64,000 nucleotides of DNA from Sphingobium sp. Leaf26. GTDB lineage: Bacteria > Pseudomonadota > Alphaproteobacteria > Sphingomonadales > Sphingomonadaceae. Positions within the stretch are counted from its first letter, which is position 1. The number at the start of each line of letters is the position of its first letter. The position numbers and the translations under genes were made by a program. Shown here one piece after another: positions 1 through 8,932 of the stretch. Below the pieces are notes generated by a model. It had not been told where the DNA came from, made no database searches, and saw only the letters and a list, made by a program, of their open reading frames with translations. The stretch spans positions 3,879-67,878 of the forward strand of contig NZ_LMKV01000023.1 of the NCBI RefSeq assembly GCF_001421665.1, read 5' to 3'.

Positions 1-492
1 GGCCTGGGCAACGATCTCTATTATGTCGACAATAGCGGCGATATCGTCACCGAGGCCGCGTCCGCCGGCACCGATGAGGTCCGCGTTGCGATCGCCAGCT
101 ATACGCTGACGGCCAATGTCGAAAATCTGGTCGGCACCCTGTCCACCGGTCAGACGCTGACCGGCAACAGCCTTGCCAACAGCATCACCGGCGGCGCCGG
201 CAACGACATCATTGACGGTGGCACCGGCGCTGACAGCATGACCGGTGGCCTGGGCAACGACGTCTATTATGTCGATCATGCCAGCGACGTCGTTACCGAA
301 GCGACTTCCGGCGGCACCGACGAGGTTCGCAGCAGCCTTGCCAGCTACACGCTGAACACCAATGTAGAAAATCTGGTCGGCACCCTGTCCACCGGTCAGA
401 CGCTGAACGGCAATAGCCTCGCCAACAGCATTACAGGCGGCGCCGGCAACGACATCATCAATGGCGGTGCCGGTGCCGACACGATGTCGGGC
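1..492 (+). repeat. Tandem 246-bp coding repeats in the RTX gene
   Basis: Units start at 1 and 247, and a diverging third starts at 493. Each encodes 82 residues beginning GLGND(L/V)YYVD or GRGNDIYYVD. The segment encoding NVENLVGTLSTGQTL is nearly identical between the first two units. The array probably continues upstream of the window. Confidence 0.8.
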
Positions 493-1164
493 GGTCGCGG
501 CAACGATATTTATTATGTCGACAATGCTGGCGATGTGGTGATCGAAACTATCTCGACCGCCGGGTCGGATACGATCTTCACGTCGGTATCCTACAGCCTG
601 ACGGGCTATATCGAAACGCTGACGCTGACCAGCACTGCCAACCTTTCCGGCACGGGCAATGACTATGGCCAGACCATCAACGGCAATAGCGGCAACAACA
701 GCCTCTCCGGCCTTGGCGGTATCGATATCCTCAACGGATTTGCCGGCAACGACAATTTGAACGGGGGTAGCAATACCGACACGCTGAACGGCGGTGACGG
801 TAATGACATATTGGACGGCGGGACTGCATCCGACACCCTCACCGGTGGAGCGGGCGTGGATATCTTCGCGTTCATGAATACGCCCGGCGCCAGCAATATC
901 GACACGATCACCGACTTTTCGGTGGCGGACGATACGATCCAGCTCAATGATGCGGCATTTGCCGGCCTGTCGGTGGGCGCACTTGGTGCCAACGCATTCG
1001 TCATCGGTACGAGCGCTTTGGATGTCGATGATCGGATCATCTACAATGATGCGACCGGCGCCCTGTTCTTCGATTCCGATGGCAGTGGCGCAGGAGCCGC
1101 CGTGCAGTTCGCGACCATCTCCACCGGGCTCGGACTGACTGCAGCGGACTTCGTGATCGTCTGA
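1..1164 (+). CDS. RTX-type calcium-binding repeat protein, C-terminal part
   Basis: The reading frame is open from the first base of the window, so the N-terminus lies outside. The visible 387 residues contain glycine/aspartate-rich nonapeptide repeats such as GGAGNDIINGG and GGDGNDILDGG, the RTX motif that forms Ca2+-binding beta-rolls. The C-terminus is typical of the family: a GGAGVDIFAF motif, then DTITDFSVADDTIQL, ending in DFVIV. Such proteins are usually extracellular and exported by type I secretion through an uncleaved C-terminal signal. Neither the secretion genes nor an enzymatic domain is visible here, so the catalytic or adhesive role is unknown. A strong hairpin follows the stop codon. 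Confidence 0.85.
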   Translation, partial: GLGNDLYYVDNSGDIVTEAASAGTDEVRVAIASYTLTANVENLVGTLSTGQTLTGNSLANSITGGAGNDIIDGGTGADSMTGGLGNDVYYVDHASDVVTEATSGGTDEVRSSLASYTLNTNVENLVGTLSTGQTLNGNSLANSITGGAGNDIINGGAGADTMSGGRGNDIYYVDNAGDVVIETISTAGSDTIFTSVSYSLTGYIETLTLTSTANLSGTGNDYGQTINGNSGNNSLSGLGGIDILNGFAGNDNLNGGSNTDTLNGGDGNDILDGGTASDTLTGGAGVDIFAFMNTPGASNIDTITDFSVADDTIQLNDAAFAGLSVGALGANAFVIGTSALDVDDRIIYNDATGALFFDSDGSGAGAAVQFATISTGLGLTAADFVIV

Positions 1165-1173
1165 CGGGACGAG

Positions 1174-1205
1174 CCCTGCCCCGGCGCTTACTCGCCGGGG
1201 CAGGG
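1174..1205. terminator. Hairpin after the RTX gene
   Basis: CCCTGCCCCGGCG (1174-1186) pairs perfectly with CGCCGGGGCAGGG (1193-1205) around a 6-nt loop, 9 nt after the stop codon. No T-run follows, so it may be a weak or factor-assisted terminator. Confidence 0.6.
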
Positions 1206-1230
1206 TCGCTATCGCGCAATATCGGCCGGA

Positions 1231-1395
1231 TCACCCGACGGATTCCGCCTCACGCCGCATGGCGGGGGCCGGCGTCCAGTCCTTGTTGGCGACCGGAACA
1301 TAGGGAATATCCGCCGGGTCCGTGGTCGCCCGCCCCGATGACGCTGGCATAACAGCGCTTGCCAATAGCGGTATCGCCCATCGCGATGGGCGAGG
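1231..1395 (-). pseudogene. Unassigned coding relic on the minus strand
   Basis: Read on the minus strand, this stretch gives a protein-like end (DPADIPYVPVANKDWTPAP, then MRREAESVG and a stop at 1231-1233). Just upstream, in another frame, is GDTAIGKRCYASVIGAG. Together they look like the C-terminus of a gene with a frameshift near 1345. I do not recognise the family. It abuts the sulfatase fragment on the other strand, consistent with a rearrangement junction near 1390. Confidence 0.25.
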
Positions 1396-1919
1396 GACAG
1401 GCGCGCAGTGACGAACGTTTTTCCCGCTATAGCTTTGCCAGCATCACGAACCGGTCATGGCGGATGACCGCCGACATCGTCGTGCCGCAAAAGAGCGGCG
1501 ACGGCGCGATCGTGGCGCAGGGCAGCCGCCTGAACGGATGGGGGCTGGTGATGCTGAACGACAAACCCACATTCATGAACAATGCTTCCATTCTGGATCG
1601 TTACCGGACCCGCATTGCAGGTAGCGAAGCGCTCAATCCAAGCGCGCACCAGATCACCGTCGACTTCGCCTATGACGGCGGCAAGCGAGGCGCCGGCGCC
1701 ACCGTCCAGTTGCTGGTCGATGGAGCGCAGGCGGCGACGGGACGCATTTCCCGCACCATTGGCGCACTGATGGCAAGTGAGGGCGGCGCCTCCATCGCGA
1801 GGGATTATGGCACCACGCTTTCAGCGGAATATGCCAGTCCTTTCACCTATCCGGGCGACATCCGGAAGATCGTCATCGACTTGAAGCCGACGCCCCAAGT
1901 GCCCAATGAGAATGAATAA
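1359..1919 (+). pseudogene. Arylsulfatase, C-terminal fragment
   Basis: The 186-residue reading frame resembles only the C-terminal beta-domain of large bacterial arylsulfatases: TNRSWRMTADIVVPQ, GAIVAQGSRLNGWGL, HQITVDFAYDGGKRGAG and the closing FTYPGDIRKIVIDLKP. The N-terminal alkaline-phosphatase-like catalytic domain, with the C/S-x-P-x-R motif that becomes formylglycine, is missing; upstream DNA is non-homologous. The first ~12 residues are probably not original sequence. The fragment sits 21 bp before a formylglycine-generating-enzyme pseudogene, the normal maturation partner, so this is the remnant of a sulfatase locus. Confidence 0.6.
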
Positions 1920-1940
1920 GGACAACGAGAGGCGGTTAGC

Positions 1941-3038
1941 TTGCAGGGCGGCTTCGCAGTGACCGGTACACAGATCGAGGCGCAGGCTGGGATGATTTGG
2001 ATCCCCGGCGATACGTTCTCAATGGGTTCGGAAAACTTCTATGTTGAAGAGATGCCCGTTCGCCGTGTTTCGGTTGACGGGTTCTGGATTGACGCCACGC
2101 CCGTCATCCATCGTCAATATGCTCAGTTCGTCGCCACAACCGGCTGCTGAACTGTCGCCGAAGTAGCGCCAGATCCTGCGCCGTATCCAGGCATACCGCC
2201 CCAGATGGTGCAGCCCGGTTCTTTGGTCTTCCATAAGACCGCCGGGCCGGCCGACCTCGCCAATCCGGCAAATTGGTGGCGATTCGACTTCGGCGCCGAC
2301 TGGCGCCATCCGCTGGGGCCGGACCGGGATATCGAGGCACTCGACCTGTGGGACCATCCCGTCGTCCAAGTTGCCTATGCCGACGCGCAAGCCGATGCGA
2401 AGTCGGCAGGAAAGTCGCTACCGACCGAAGCCGAGTTCGAGTTTGCGGCGCGTGGAGGTCTTGACGGCGCAGACTATGCCTGGGGTGATGAACTGGCGCC
2501 GGATGGGGTAATGCTGGCCAACTACTGGCAAGGCCTGTTTCCTTTTGCCAACAAGAAGTTGGACGGCTGGAAGCGGACCTCGCCAACGGGAACGTATCCG
2601 GCTAATAGCTACAGCCTGTTCGACATGATCGGCAACACTTGGGAATAGACCAACGACTGGTTGAATGACACGCTCTCTGTAACTCGCAAGAAGCCTGGTC
2701 AATCGTGCTGCACGCACAATAGCCACCGCGGTGGCAGGCTGAAAGATAACCTCGATCCGTCGCAGCCTCACGTGCGGATCGGCCGCAAGGTGCTCAAGGG
2801 CGGTTCGCACTTGTGCGCGGCGAACTACTGCCAGCGCTACCGACCCGCCGCGCGCCAGCCCGAGATGATCGACACCGCTACGTCGCACATAGGGTTTAGA
2901 TGCGTACTGCGGTTTGGGCGAGGCACCGACAAATGCTCGATCCGTCCCGTCAGCCTGTTCACAGCCGGGGCGAAAAGTTCATCGGATAGCTCCGGAACGT
3001 CCACGCCTCGATCAGCAGCATGGCGACGGTCAGCGTAG
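1941..3038 (+). pseudogene. Formylglycine-generating enzyme (sulfatase-modifying factor), disrupted
   Basis: One reading frame carries an almost complete FGE/SUMF1-type protein: GMIWIPGDTFSMGS and VDGFWIDATPV at the start, HPVVQVAYADA and LPTEAEFEFAARGG in the middle, and [16 protein letters not shown] plus [11 protein letters not shown] at the end. Both active-site cysteines of the C-x4-C motif (LCAANYC) are kept. The frame is broken by TGA at 2148-2150 and TAG at 2646-2648. The second lies exactly where the family has the second Trp of GNxWEW. There is no frameshift. Homology ends near 2916 and the frame runs on to 3038, suggesting the native stop is also lost. The likely start is TTG at 1941. 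FGE oxidises a sulfatase Cys to formylglycine; this copy should be inactive. Confidence 0.7.
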
Positions 3039-3156
3039 CGCCATAAGGAATGAACCGCCTGACGTTGCGCGCCAGACGAGAATGGAATTCGAGAAACGCG
3101 TCGGTGCCCTCCTCCGATAGATGCAGCCGGTAGGTCCGGGACTTGGCCGTAGCCAT
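2959..3156 (-). CDS. Small 65-residue protein, unrecognised
   Basis: This ATG frame has a good ribosome site (GGGAGG about 8 nt upstream). It encodes [18 protein letters not shown] followed by a basic, helix-prone middle ([14 protein letters not shown]) and one short hydrophobic stretch ([13 protein letters not shown]). No family is recognised. It lies antisense to the run-on end of the FGE pseudogene, inside decayed DNA, so it may be a remnant or chance frame; the ribosome site is the main support. Confidence 0.3.
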   Translation of the reverse strand: MATAKSRTYRLHLSEEGTDAFLEFHSRLARNVRRFIPYGATLTVAMLLIEAWTFRSYPMNFSPRL

Positions 3157-3769
3157 GAATAGCCTCCCTGATTCGCAAAAACCGCATCTTTCCTGACGAC
3201 CAAATTCCCGTTTAAAGCTGTCGCTGCGCATAAAAGCGGCACTGAAATGCCGATTTCGGCATCTCAGTGCCCTCCCCAGTGCGCCGTGCCCCAAGCCATC
3301 AAAACGATGGGCATATCGGACACCCCGACGCTCATTGTCGATGGGCAACTTATATCCGATTTCAGCCTCAACCTGACACCGGCGACGGCAGCCCGGATGT
3401 CGAAGGCCTGGCTTCTCAATGAGAGCCAACTCGGCGCCGTCGCGAATGGTGGCCATGCACGGTTCAGCCTTGCCCATAAGATCTTCTCGTCTCCACCGGC
3501 AAACAGGCCTGGTCCGACACGATCGAGCATTTTACGGGCGGCGGTACCAAGGGCGCAGTTGCGAAGGCCAACTGGCTACGCGGCGGGTTCGAGATGGATC
3601 GGAAGGGAAACTGGCGCTTCAAGCCCCAAGTAGCGGACACGCTTCAACGCCATGTCCAGGCGATCATGGTCCAGACTGGCTGGGAGCGTTTGATATCACG
3701 AGCGGCCCAAGACCAAGCCGGATTTGGGTCGGCGGTACAGGCGGAAACCGGGGGCTTGGGTCTATGTCA
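3157..3769. other. Decayed DNA with short coding relics
   Basis: No intact gene is seen. On the plus strand near 3300-3350 the frame reads KTMGISDTPTLIVDG, which resembles the cis-Pro region of thioredoxin-fold DsbA-like proteins. Another plus-strand frame (about 3480-3740) reads KQAWSDTIEHFTGGG and ANWLRGGFEMDRKGNWRFKP without a start codon; I cannot assign it. Together with the upstream sulfatase/FGE relics this marks a region of gene loss bordering the catabolic island. Confidence 0.4.
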
Positions 3770-4639
3770 TTACAAATTTTTGTATCCCGATGCGCTAATG
3801 TTCAGAAACTTCAATATGTGCTCCGCGCGGTCATTTTGGTACGCAGGATCATCCGATCGCGGCAGGCGCAGCCATGCCGCGACCGCAAGCCGATCTCCTA
3901 TGGTCATACTGTCGTCAGCCAGCGGATCATCGGCGGCGGCAACGATCATCATGGCATGGCGCAACAGCGGCAACCGCGCCATGGCGTCCCATCGGAATGC
4001 CGCCCTGTAGCCCAGATGATAGGTGCCCGCGGCCTTGAGCAGTTCGATCAACCAGCCATGCAGGCGATCCGCCGGCATCAGGCCGCCGTCGCGGCGCGCC
4101 GACCTGGTCCGGTCGAACCACGGCCAGAACAGGGATTGGTCACGCAGGAAATGAAAAGCCCGGATCAGATAGGCGCCATGCTGGTCCGACTCGAACGGAT
4201 GGGCATAGTGGGCGAGCAGCCGATCGCGCTCGCCATTGGCATATAGCCCGACCCCGTCCAGCACGATGCGATGGACCAGGTCAGGCCGGGCGATCGCTGT
4301 TTCAGCCGCGATGCAGGCGCCGGTGTGGAAACCGTAAAGATCGACATCCGCCAGCCCCATCTCGTCCAGCCATTGCACCAGCGTATCGGCGAAATCGGCG
4401 ATCGACGGCGCATTGAGCGGATGCGGGGCGCTGTCACCGAACCCCGGCGTGTCGGGTGCGATGACATGGCGATGTTCCGCCAGCGTAGCGATCAAGGGCA
4501 CGAGTTGCGCCGCGCTGCCGGGCGATCCATGCAGCAGGACGAGCGGGCGCCCGCCCGGAATACCTGCCTCACGATAATGTATCTGGCCGAACGGCAAGTC
4601 GGAGAAACGACGGCAGACAGCTATGGCGGTTTCAGCCAT
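3770..4639 (-). CDS. Alpha/beta-hydrolase-fold protein with GFHTG elbow (hydrolase 1)
   Basis: 289 residues with alpha/beta-hydrolase landmarks: the oxyanion segment LVLLHGSPGS (residues 33-42), APDTPGFGDS (61-70) and the nucleophile elbow LYGFHTGACI (101-110). The canonical elbow G-x-Ser-x-G here has His105 instead of Ser, and no normal C-terminal GGH motif is visible, so classic serine-hydrolase chemistry is doubtful. It shares the segments RAFHFLRDQ and TYHLGYRAAF with the protein at 24791-25627. It is the last gene of the minus-strand operon, 8 nt after the isochorismatase-like gene. ATG 4639 is preferred; an upstream GTG at 4684 would overlap its neighbour by 37 nt. Substrate unknown. 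Confidence 0.75.
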   Translation of the reverse strand: MAETAIAVCRRFSDLPFGQIHYREAGIPGGRPLVLLHGSPGSAAQLVPLIATLAEHRHVIAPDTPGFGDSAPHPLNAPSIADFADTLVQWLDEMGLADVDLYGFHTGACIAAETAIARPDLVHRIVLDGVGLYANGERDRLLAHYAHPFESDQHGAYLIRAFHFLRDQSLFWPWFDRTRSARRDGGLMPADRLHGWLIELLKAAGTYHLGYRAAFRWDAMARLPLLRHAMMIVAAADDPLADDSMTIGDRLAVAAWLRLPRSDDPAYQNDRAEHILKFLNISASGYKNL

Positions 4640-4647
4640 GGCGCGTA

Positions 4648-5205
4648 CTAAAATGCCGCTTCGACGGCAGACACTACTCTGCACAACCGGGCCAGCATGG
4701 CTACTTCGGCGACATGTTCCGCTTCGTCATAGGCGGCGCAACCATCCTCGATCAGGGTGACGGCCAAACCGCGGTCATGCGCCTCGCGCACCGCGCTGCT
4801 GACGGCTAGTGCAGTGGAGACGCCCGATATGAAGATGCTGTCGATGCCCAGCCGCGCGATTTCACTGTCCAAGCTGGTCCCGATGAAGGGGCTGACCCCA
4901 TGTTTGACGATGTCGATGTCGCCCGCCGCCGGGGCCACGGCCGGATGCACCGCCGTTCCCGCAGTACCCAGTTGCAGCATCCCGCTGCCCTTGAACCCGG
5001 CAAACAGCGGCGATGCGGCAGGTGCTTCATCGAAATCGCCGGTAAAGCCGACGCGCACATAGGCGATGTTTGCGCCTGCCGCCCTTGCGCGGGCAAGAGC
5101 CATCACGGTATTTTCCAGGACGGCCCGACGGGCGACTTCGCCCTTCATGGGATCATGGGCAAGCAGATCGTTGATAAGGTCGATGACGAGATAGAGGCTG
5201 GGCAT
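4648..5205 (-). CDS. Isochorismatase-fold protein lacking the catalytic Cys
   Basis: 185 residues of the cysteine-hydrolase/isochorismatase superfamily. Asp9 (LVIDLIND) and Lys101 (VKHGVSPFIGT) of the triad are in place. In the third motif, SGVSTALAVSSAV, Ala134 stands where amidases of the family have the nucleophilic Cys. True isochorismatases (EntB/PhzD type) also lack this Cys and cleave vinyl ethers using the Asp, so an enol-ether-type hydrolysis or a non-amidase role is possible. It lies 12 nt downstream of the ThDP-enzyme gene in the same operon. A second family member with the intact Cys is at 38531-39160. Confidence 0.75.
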   Translation of the reverse strand: MPSLYLVIDLINDLLAHDPMKGEVARRAVLENTVMALARARAAGANIAYVRVGFTGDFDEAPAASPLFAGFKGSGMLQLGTAGTAVHPAVAPAAGDIDIVKHGVSPFIGTSLDSEIARLGIDSIFISGVSTALAVSSAVREAHDRGLAVTLIEDGCAAYDEAEHVAEVAMLARLCRVVSAVEAAF

Positions 5206-5217
5206 GGGTCCGGTCCT

Positions 5218-6909
5218 TCAATGCTTCTTGGCGATATCCTCGAACAGGATCATCCCGACCAGCGGATCGCGCTTGCGCACCTGTCCACCCATCGGATCGA
5301 TCCGCACGTCGATCAACGCGGGGCCGTCTGCCGCCTGCGCGGCGGCGATCGCGGCGCGCAGGCTCTCTCGGCTGTCTGCAACCGTGCCCGAACAGCCAAA
5401 GGCGCGGGCGATGGCGGCATAGTCGGACACGCCAAGGTCGGTGTTGACGGTGCGGCCATAAGTGATGTCCTGCCCGTGATATTCGGTTCCCCATTTGCCG
5501 TCATTGCTGACCAGCACGGTGAGGCGCAGCCCAGCCCGGCGCATGGTGTCGAGTTCGGCAAGGAAGAAACCGACCGATCCGTCACCGGTGACCAGCACCG
5601 CCGGGACAGGCTCCGTCCCACGCGCGGCCGCCAGTTCCGCTTCGCCCGCCGCCATGCCGACCGCGATCGGGAAGCCCGAACCCATCGCGCCCAGCGGCAG
5701 GTGGTCGGCATAGCTGCGTGCCCGGTTCACCCTCATATGGCCAAATGTGAAATTCAAAATATCGGCCCCGTCGCCGATCAGAATGCGATCTTCGGGCAGC
5801 AGGTCGTTCAACGCCGCGCCAATCTCCAACTGGTGCAGCGGGGCGTCCGGGTCGTTGCGCAGCCCGTCCACCCTGCCCTTGCGTTCAGCCAGCGCATCCA
5901 CGATCCATTGCGGATCGCGCGCGAAGCCCTGCGCCTCCAAATTGTCAGCGATCATTGCAAGACTATCGCCCATGTGCCCGATGATCGGCAAATCCACCGG
6001 CAGGTTACGACCGATCGCCGCTGCATTGTCATCCACATGAATGAAGCGGGCGCCCTCGCCGAAGCGTGGCGCCTTGCCATAGCCGAACCACATCGTCATT
6101 TTGGCGCCTATCGCGATCACCAGATCGGCAAGAGGCGCTGCTCGCTGCGCATAGGGCCAGGGATAGCCGGTAGGTGCGTGTTCGGGCACGATGCCCCGGC
6201 CCAGGCTATTGCCCAGCACCGGGATGCCCAGCGCCGCGAGGCGATTGAGCGCATCTTGACAGTCGCCACGCGCCGCCCCGACATCCGTGACGATGATGGG
6301 CCGCTGCGCCTGAGCGATCAGCGCGGCGGCAGCGGCGACCTGCGCATCGCGGGCGGGCGGCAATGCGACGGGCGCATACGCCCCAGGCAGGTCGGCGGCG
6401 ACCATCTGCGTCATCATGTCCATTGGCAGGACCAACAGCGCGGGGCCAGGCACACCCTCACACGCGGCCTTGCACGCGGCGGCGAAATATTCGCCCAGCC
6501 GGTCGGCGCTGGGCACTGTGCGACTGAACTTGATGAAGGGCGCCGTCAGTTCATGGCGGTCCACGGCATAAGCGACGGCCGGTTCGATCCAGCTGTCGGG
6601 AAAACGGGTCGCCAGCACCACGATCGGGCTTTCGGACTGGGCTGCCGTCATGATCGCGGTCAGTGCGTTTTGAAGCCCCTGTTCGGTGATGATGCAGGCG
6701 AAACCGATACGTCCCGTCCGCCGGGCATAGCCGTCAGCCGCGCCCACGGTGCCGCTTTCATGCCGCCCGCCGATGATGCGCCCGCCCAGATCCTCAAACG
6801 CCATCAGCAATGGCGCGTGGGTCGCCCCAGCCAGCGCGAACAGCGTGCGTGCGCCGCTATCAAATATGCCCTGCGCAAGCAGGGCGGCGCCGCTGATTTC
6901 GTTCGTCAT
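5218..6909 (-). CDS. Thiamine-diphosphate-dependent enzyme (acetolactate synthase/benzoylformate decarboxylase superfamily)
   Basis: 563 residues with the three-domain ThDP architecture. The N-terminal pyrimidine-binding domain contains Glu51 in GGRHESGTVGAADGYA, the conserved cofactor-activating glutamate. A central FAD/nucleotide-fold domain has PIIVTDVGAA. The C-terminal domain carries the ThDP-Mg motif from GDGS at about 442 to SNDGKWG near 468-474. Members decarboxylate 2-oxo acids, ligate them, or cleave 2-hydroxyacyl-CoA; the exact reaction cannot be read from motifs. In this operon it would act on a 2-oxo acid or an acyl-CoA made by neighbouring enzymes. It lies 12 nt after the LeuD-like gene. 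Confidence 0.8.
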   Translation of the reverse strand: MTNEISGAALLAQGIFDSGARTLFALAGATHAPLLMAFEDLGGRIIGGRHESGTVGAADGYARRTGRIGFACIITEQGLQNALTAIMTAAQSESPIVVLATRFPDSWIEPAVAYAVDRHELTAPFIKFSRTVPSADRLGEYFAAACKAACEGVPGPALLVLPMDMMTQMVAADLPGAYAPVALPPARDAQVAAAAALIAQAQRPIIVTDVGAARGDCQDALNRLAALGIPVLGNSLGRGIVPEHAPTGYPWPYAQRAAPLADLVIAIGAKMTMWFGYGKAPRFGEGARFIHVDDNAAAIGRNLPVDLPIIGHMGDSLAMIADNLEAQGFARDPQWIVDALAERKGRVDGLRNDPDAPLHQLEIGAALNDLLPEDRILIGDGADILNFTFGHMRVNRARSYADHLPLGAMGSGFPIAVGMAAGEAELAAARGTEPVPAVLVTGDGSVGFFLAELDTMRRAGLRLTVLVSNDGKWGTEYHGQDITYGRTVNTDLGVSDYAAIARAFGCSGTVADSRESLRAAIAAAQAADGPALIDVRIDPMGGQVRKRDPLVGMILFEDIAKKH

Positions 6910-6921
6910 CGCTCTATCCCC

Positions 6922-7509
6922 TTATTGCACGCCAACCCACCGGCGTTCGCTACGCAGGCGCGTTTCGTGCGCGACGATCTCCGCTTCGCGTTGTGCGATC
7001 AGACCGATCTCATCCAGCCCTTCCAGCAGGCAGTGGCGGCGAAAAGCGTCCATGACGAAGGGAAAGCGGTCACCTGCATCGGTTGTGACTTGGTTCGCTT
7101 CCAAATCGACGGTCACCGTCCCATCCTGTGCCGCCGCCAGCAGACGGTCGATCGCCTCCTGCGGGAGGGCGATCAGGGCCAGGCCGTTCTTGGCGCTATT
7201 GCTGGAAAAAATGTCAGCGAAACTGGGTGCGATGACTGCGCGGAAGCCCATGTCGAGCAGCGCCCATGGCGCATGTTCGCGGCTCGACCCACAACCGAAA
7301 TTCTCGCCCGCGATCAGGATCGGCGCGCCGGCATAGCGTGGCTGATCGAATATATTGGCTTGGTCGGCGCGCAGTTGCTCGAATGCGCCCTGACCCAGCC
7401 CTGTGCGGGTGATGACCTTCAACCAACGGGAGGGGATGATGATGTCGGTATCGACATTCTTGGCGCCGAAGGGAACGGCGATGCCGGTAACGGAACGGAA
7501 AGGACGCAT
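6922..7509 (-). CDS. Small subunit of a 3-isopropylmalate dehydratase-like (LeuD family) hydro-lyase
   Basis: 195 residues starting [14 protein letters not shown]. Family signatures are DTDIIIPSRWLK, ILIAGENFGCGSSREHAPWA (the swivelling-domain GxxFGxGSSREHA motif) and FADIFSSNSAKNGL. The start overlaps the stop of the LeuC-like gene by one base (TGATG), indicating translational coupling of two subunits. No leuA or leuB is nearby and the operon is catabolic, so a hydratase for a substituted maleate (citraconate, dimethylmaleate or maleate) is more likely than leucine biosynthesis. Confidence 0.85.
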   Translation of the reverse strand: MRPFRSVTGIAVPFGAKNVDTDIIIPSRWLKVITRTGLGQGAFEQLRADQANIFDQPRYAGAPILIAGENFGCGSSREHAPWALLDMGFRAVIAPSFADIFSSNSAKNGLALIALPQEAIDRLLAAAQDGTVTVDLEANQVTTDAGDRFPFVMDAFRRHCLLEGLDEIGLIAQREAEIVAHETRLRSERRWVGVQ

Positions 7510-8915
7510 CAGATGGCCTCCAGCGTGCGGACGTCGGTCAGTTTGCCCGTGATGGCCGCAGCGGCGGCCATGGGGGGGGAAACCAGATGGGTACGGGCGC
7601 CCGGCCCCTGTCGGCCGACGAAATTCCGGTTGCTGGTAGAGGCGCAGCGCTGCCCGGCGGGCACCTTGTCGGGGTTCATGCCCAAACACATGGAACAACC
7701 CGGATCGCGCCATTCGAAGCCTGCGTCGATGAAGATACGGTCCAGCCCCTCGGCTTCCGCCTGCAACTTCACAAGACCCGATCCCGGCACGACCATCGCC
7801 CGCTTGACGCTGGCGGCAACCTTGCGCCCGCGCACGATCGCGGCGGCATCGCGAAGATCCTCGATCCGGCTGTTGGTGCAACTGCCGATGAAAATCTGGT
7901 CGATGGTGATCTCCGCCATCGGCGTGCCCGGCGTCAGTCCCATATAGTCAAGCGCCTTGCCCATGGCCGCCGCCCGTACGGGATCGGCGTCGATTGCCGG
8001 GACCGCGCCATCGATCGGCGCGCTGTCTTCGGGGCTGGTGCCCCATGTGACGGTGGGCGCGATGGTGGCCGCGTCAATCTCGATCACCGCATCGAACAGC
8101 GCGTCGGGATCGCTTTTCAGCGTCTTCCACCAAGCAAGCGCAATATCCCAATCCGCACCCTGGGGCGCGCGCGGGCGGCCCTTCACGTAAGCGAACGTCT
8201 TTTCGTCGGGCGCAACGAGGCCCGCACGCGCGCCCGCCTCGATCGCCATGTTGCACAAGGTCATGCGTGCCTCGATCGACATTGCGTCGATCGCCGATCC
8301 CATAAATTCGATCACATGGCCGGTGCCGCCCGCCGTGCCGATCTTCGCGATCAGGTGCAGCGCCACATCCTTCGACGTGATGCCGCGGCCCAGCACGCCA
8401 TCAACCCGCACCGCCATGTTGCGCGACTTGCCCAGCAGCAGCGCCTGCGTTGCGAAGACCGTCTCGATCTCCGACGTGCCGATGCCAAAGGCCAATGCGC
8501 CAAGTGCGCCATGGGTGGAGGTATGGCTGTCGCCGCAGACCAACGTGACGCCAGGCAGGGTGAAGCCCTGTTCCGGCCCGACGACATGGACGATGCCCTG
8601 CTCAGGCGCGGTCATTTCATAATATTCTATGCCGAAGTCGCGGCAATTCTCTTCCAGCACCTTGAGTTGGAGCGCCGATTGCGGGTCTTCGATCGGCTTG
8701 TCGCGATTGATTGTGGGCACATTATGGTCCGGCATCGCCAGCGTCAGTTCCGGCCGGCGCAGCCGGCGACCGGCGGCGCGCAGCCCCTCGAACGCCTGGG
8801 GCGTGGAGACTTCGTGGATCAGGTGGCGGTCGATGCCGATCAGGCAAGTGCCGTCATCCTGGCGGGCGATGACATGATCGTCCCAGATCCGGTCGTAAAG
8901 GGTGCGTGCGGTCAT
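7509..8915 (-). CDS. Large subunit of a 3-isopropylmalate dehydratase-like (LeuC/aconitase family) hydro-lyase
   Basis: 468 residues, full length for LeuC. The three [4Fe-4S] ligands are visible: Cys346 in FIGSCTNSR and Cys407/Cys410 in [14 protein letters not shown]-terminal motifs [20 protein letters not shown] and [24 protein letters not shown] are also normal. The enzyme should interconvert a hydroxydicarboxylate and an unsaturated dicarboxylate. Followed by its small subunit and preceded by CoA-transferase and HMG-CoA-lyase-like genes, it fits hydration of citraconate to (R)-citramalate or of a related acid, later cleaved as a CoA ester. That assignment is inference; leucine biosynthesis is the alternative. 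Confidence 0.85.
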   Translation of the reverse strand: MTARTLYDRIWDDHVIARQDDGTCLIGIDRHLIHEVSTPQAFEGLRAAGRRLRRPELTLAMPDHNVPTINRDKPIEDPQSALQLKVLEENCRDFGIEYYEMTAPEQGIVHVVGPEQGFTLPGVTLVCGDSHTSTHGALGALAFGIGTSEIETVFATQALLLGKSRNMAVRVDGVLGRGITSKDVALHLIAKIGTAGGTGHVIEFMGSAIDAMSIEARMTLCNMAIEAGARAGLVAPDEKTFAYVKGRPRAPQGADWDIALAWWKTLKSDPDALFDAVIEIDAATIAPTVTWGTSPEDSAPIDGAVPAIDADPVRAAAMGKALDYMGLTPGTPMAEITIDQIFIGSCTNSRIEDLRDAAAIVRGRKVAASVKRAMVVPGSGLVKLQAEAEGLDRIFIDAGFEWRDPGCSMCLGMNPDKVPAGQRCASTSNRNFVGRQGPGARTHLVSPPMAAAAAITGKLTDVRTLEAI

Positions 8916-8932
8916 TGCGGGTCTTCCAATCG

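Noticed and set aside
4900..7947. Very long plus-strand open frame (about 1015 codons)
   Set aside because: It is antisense to clear isochorismatase-like, ThDP-enzyme and LeuD genes, has no recognisable motifs and low-complexity Arg/Gln/His composition; high GC keeps the shadow frame open.
6922..8915. Leucine biosynthesis leuCD
   Set aside because: No leuA/leuB nearby, and the genes are embedded in a catabolic operon with CoA-transferase and lyase; not excluded, but not the preferred reading.
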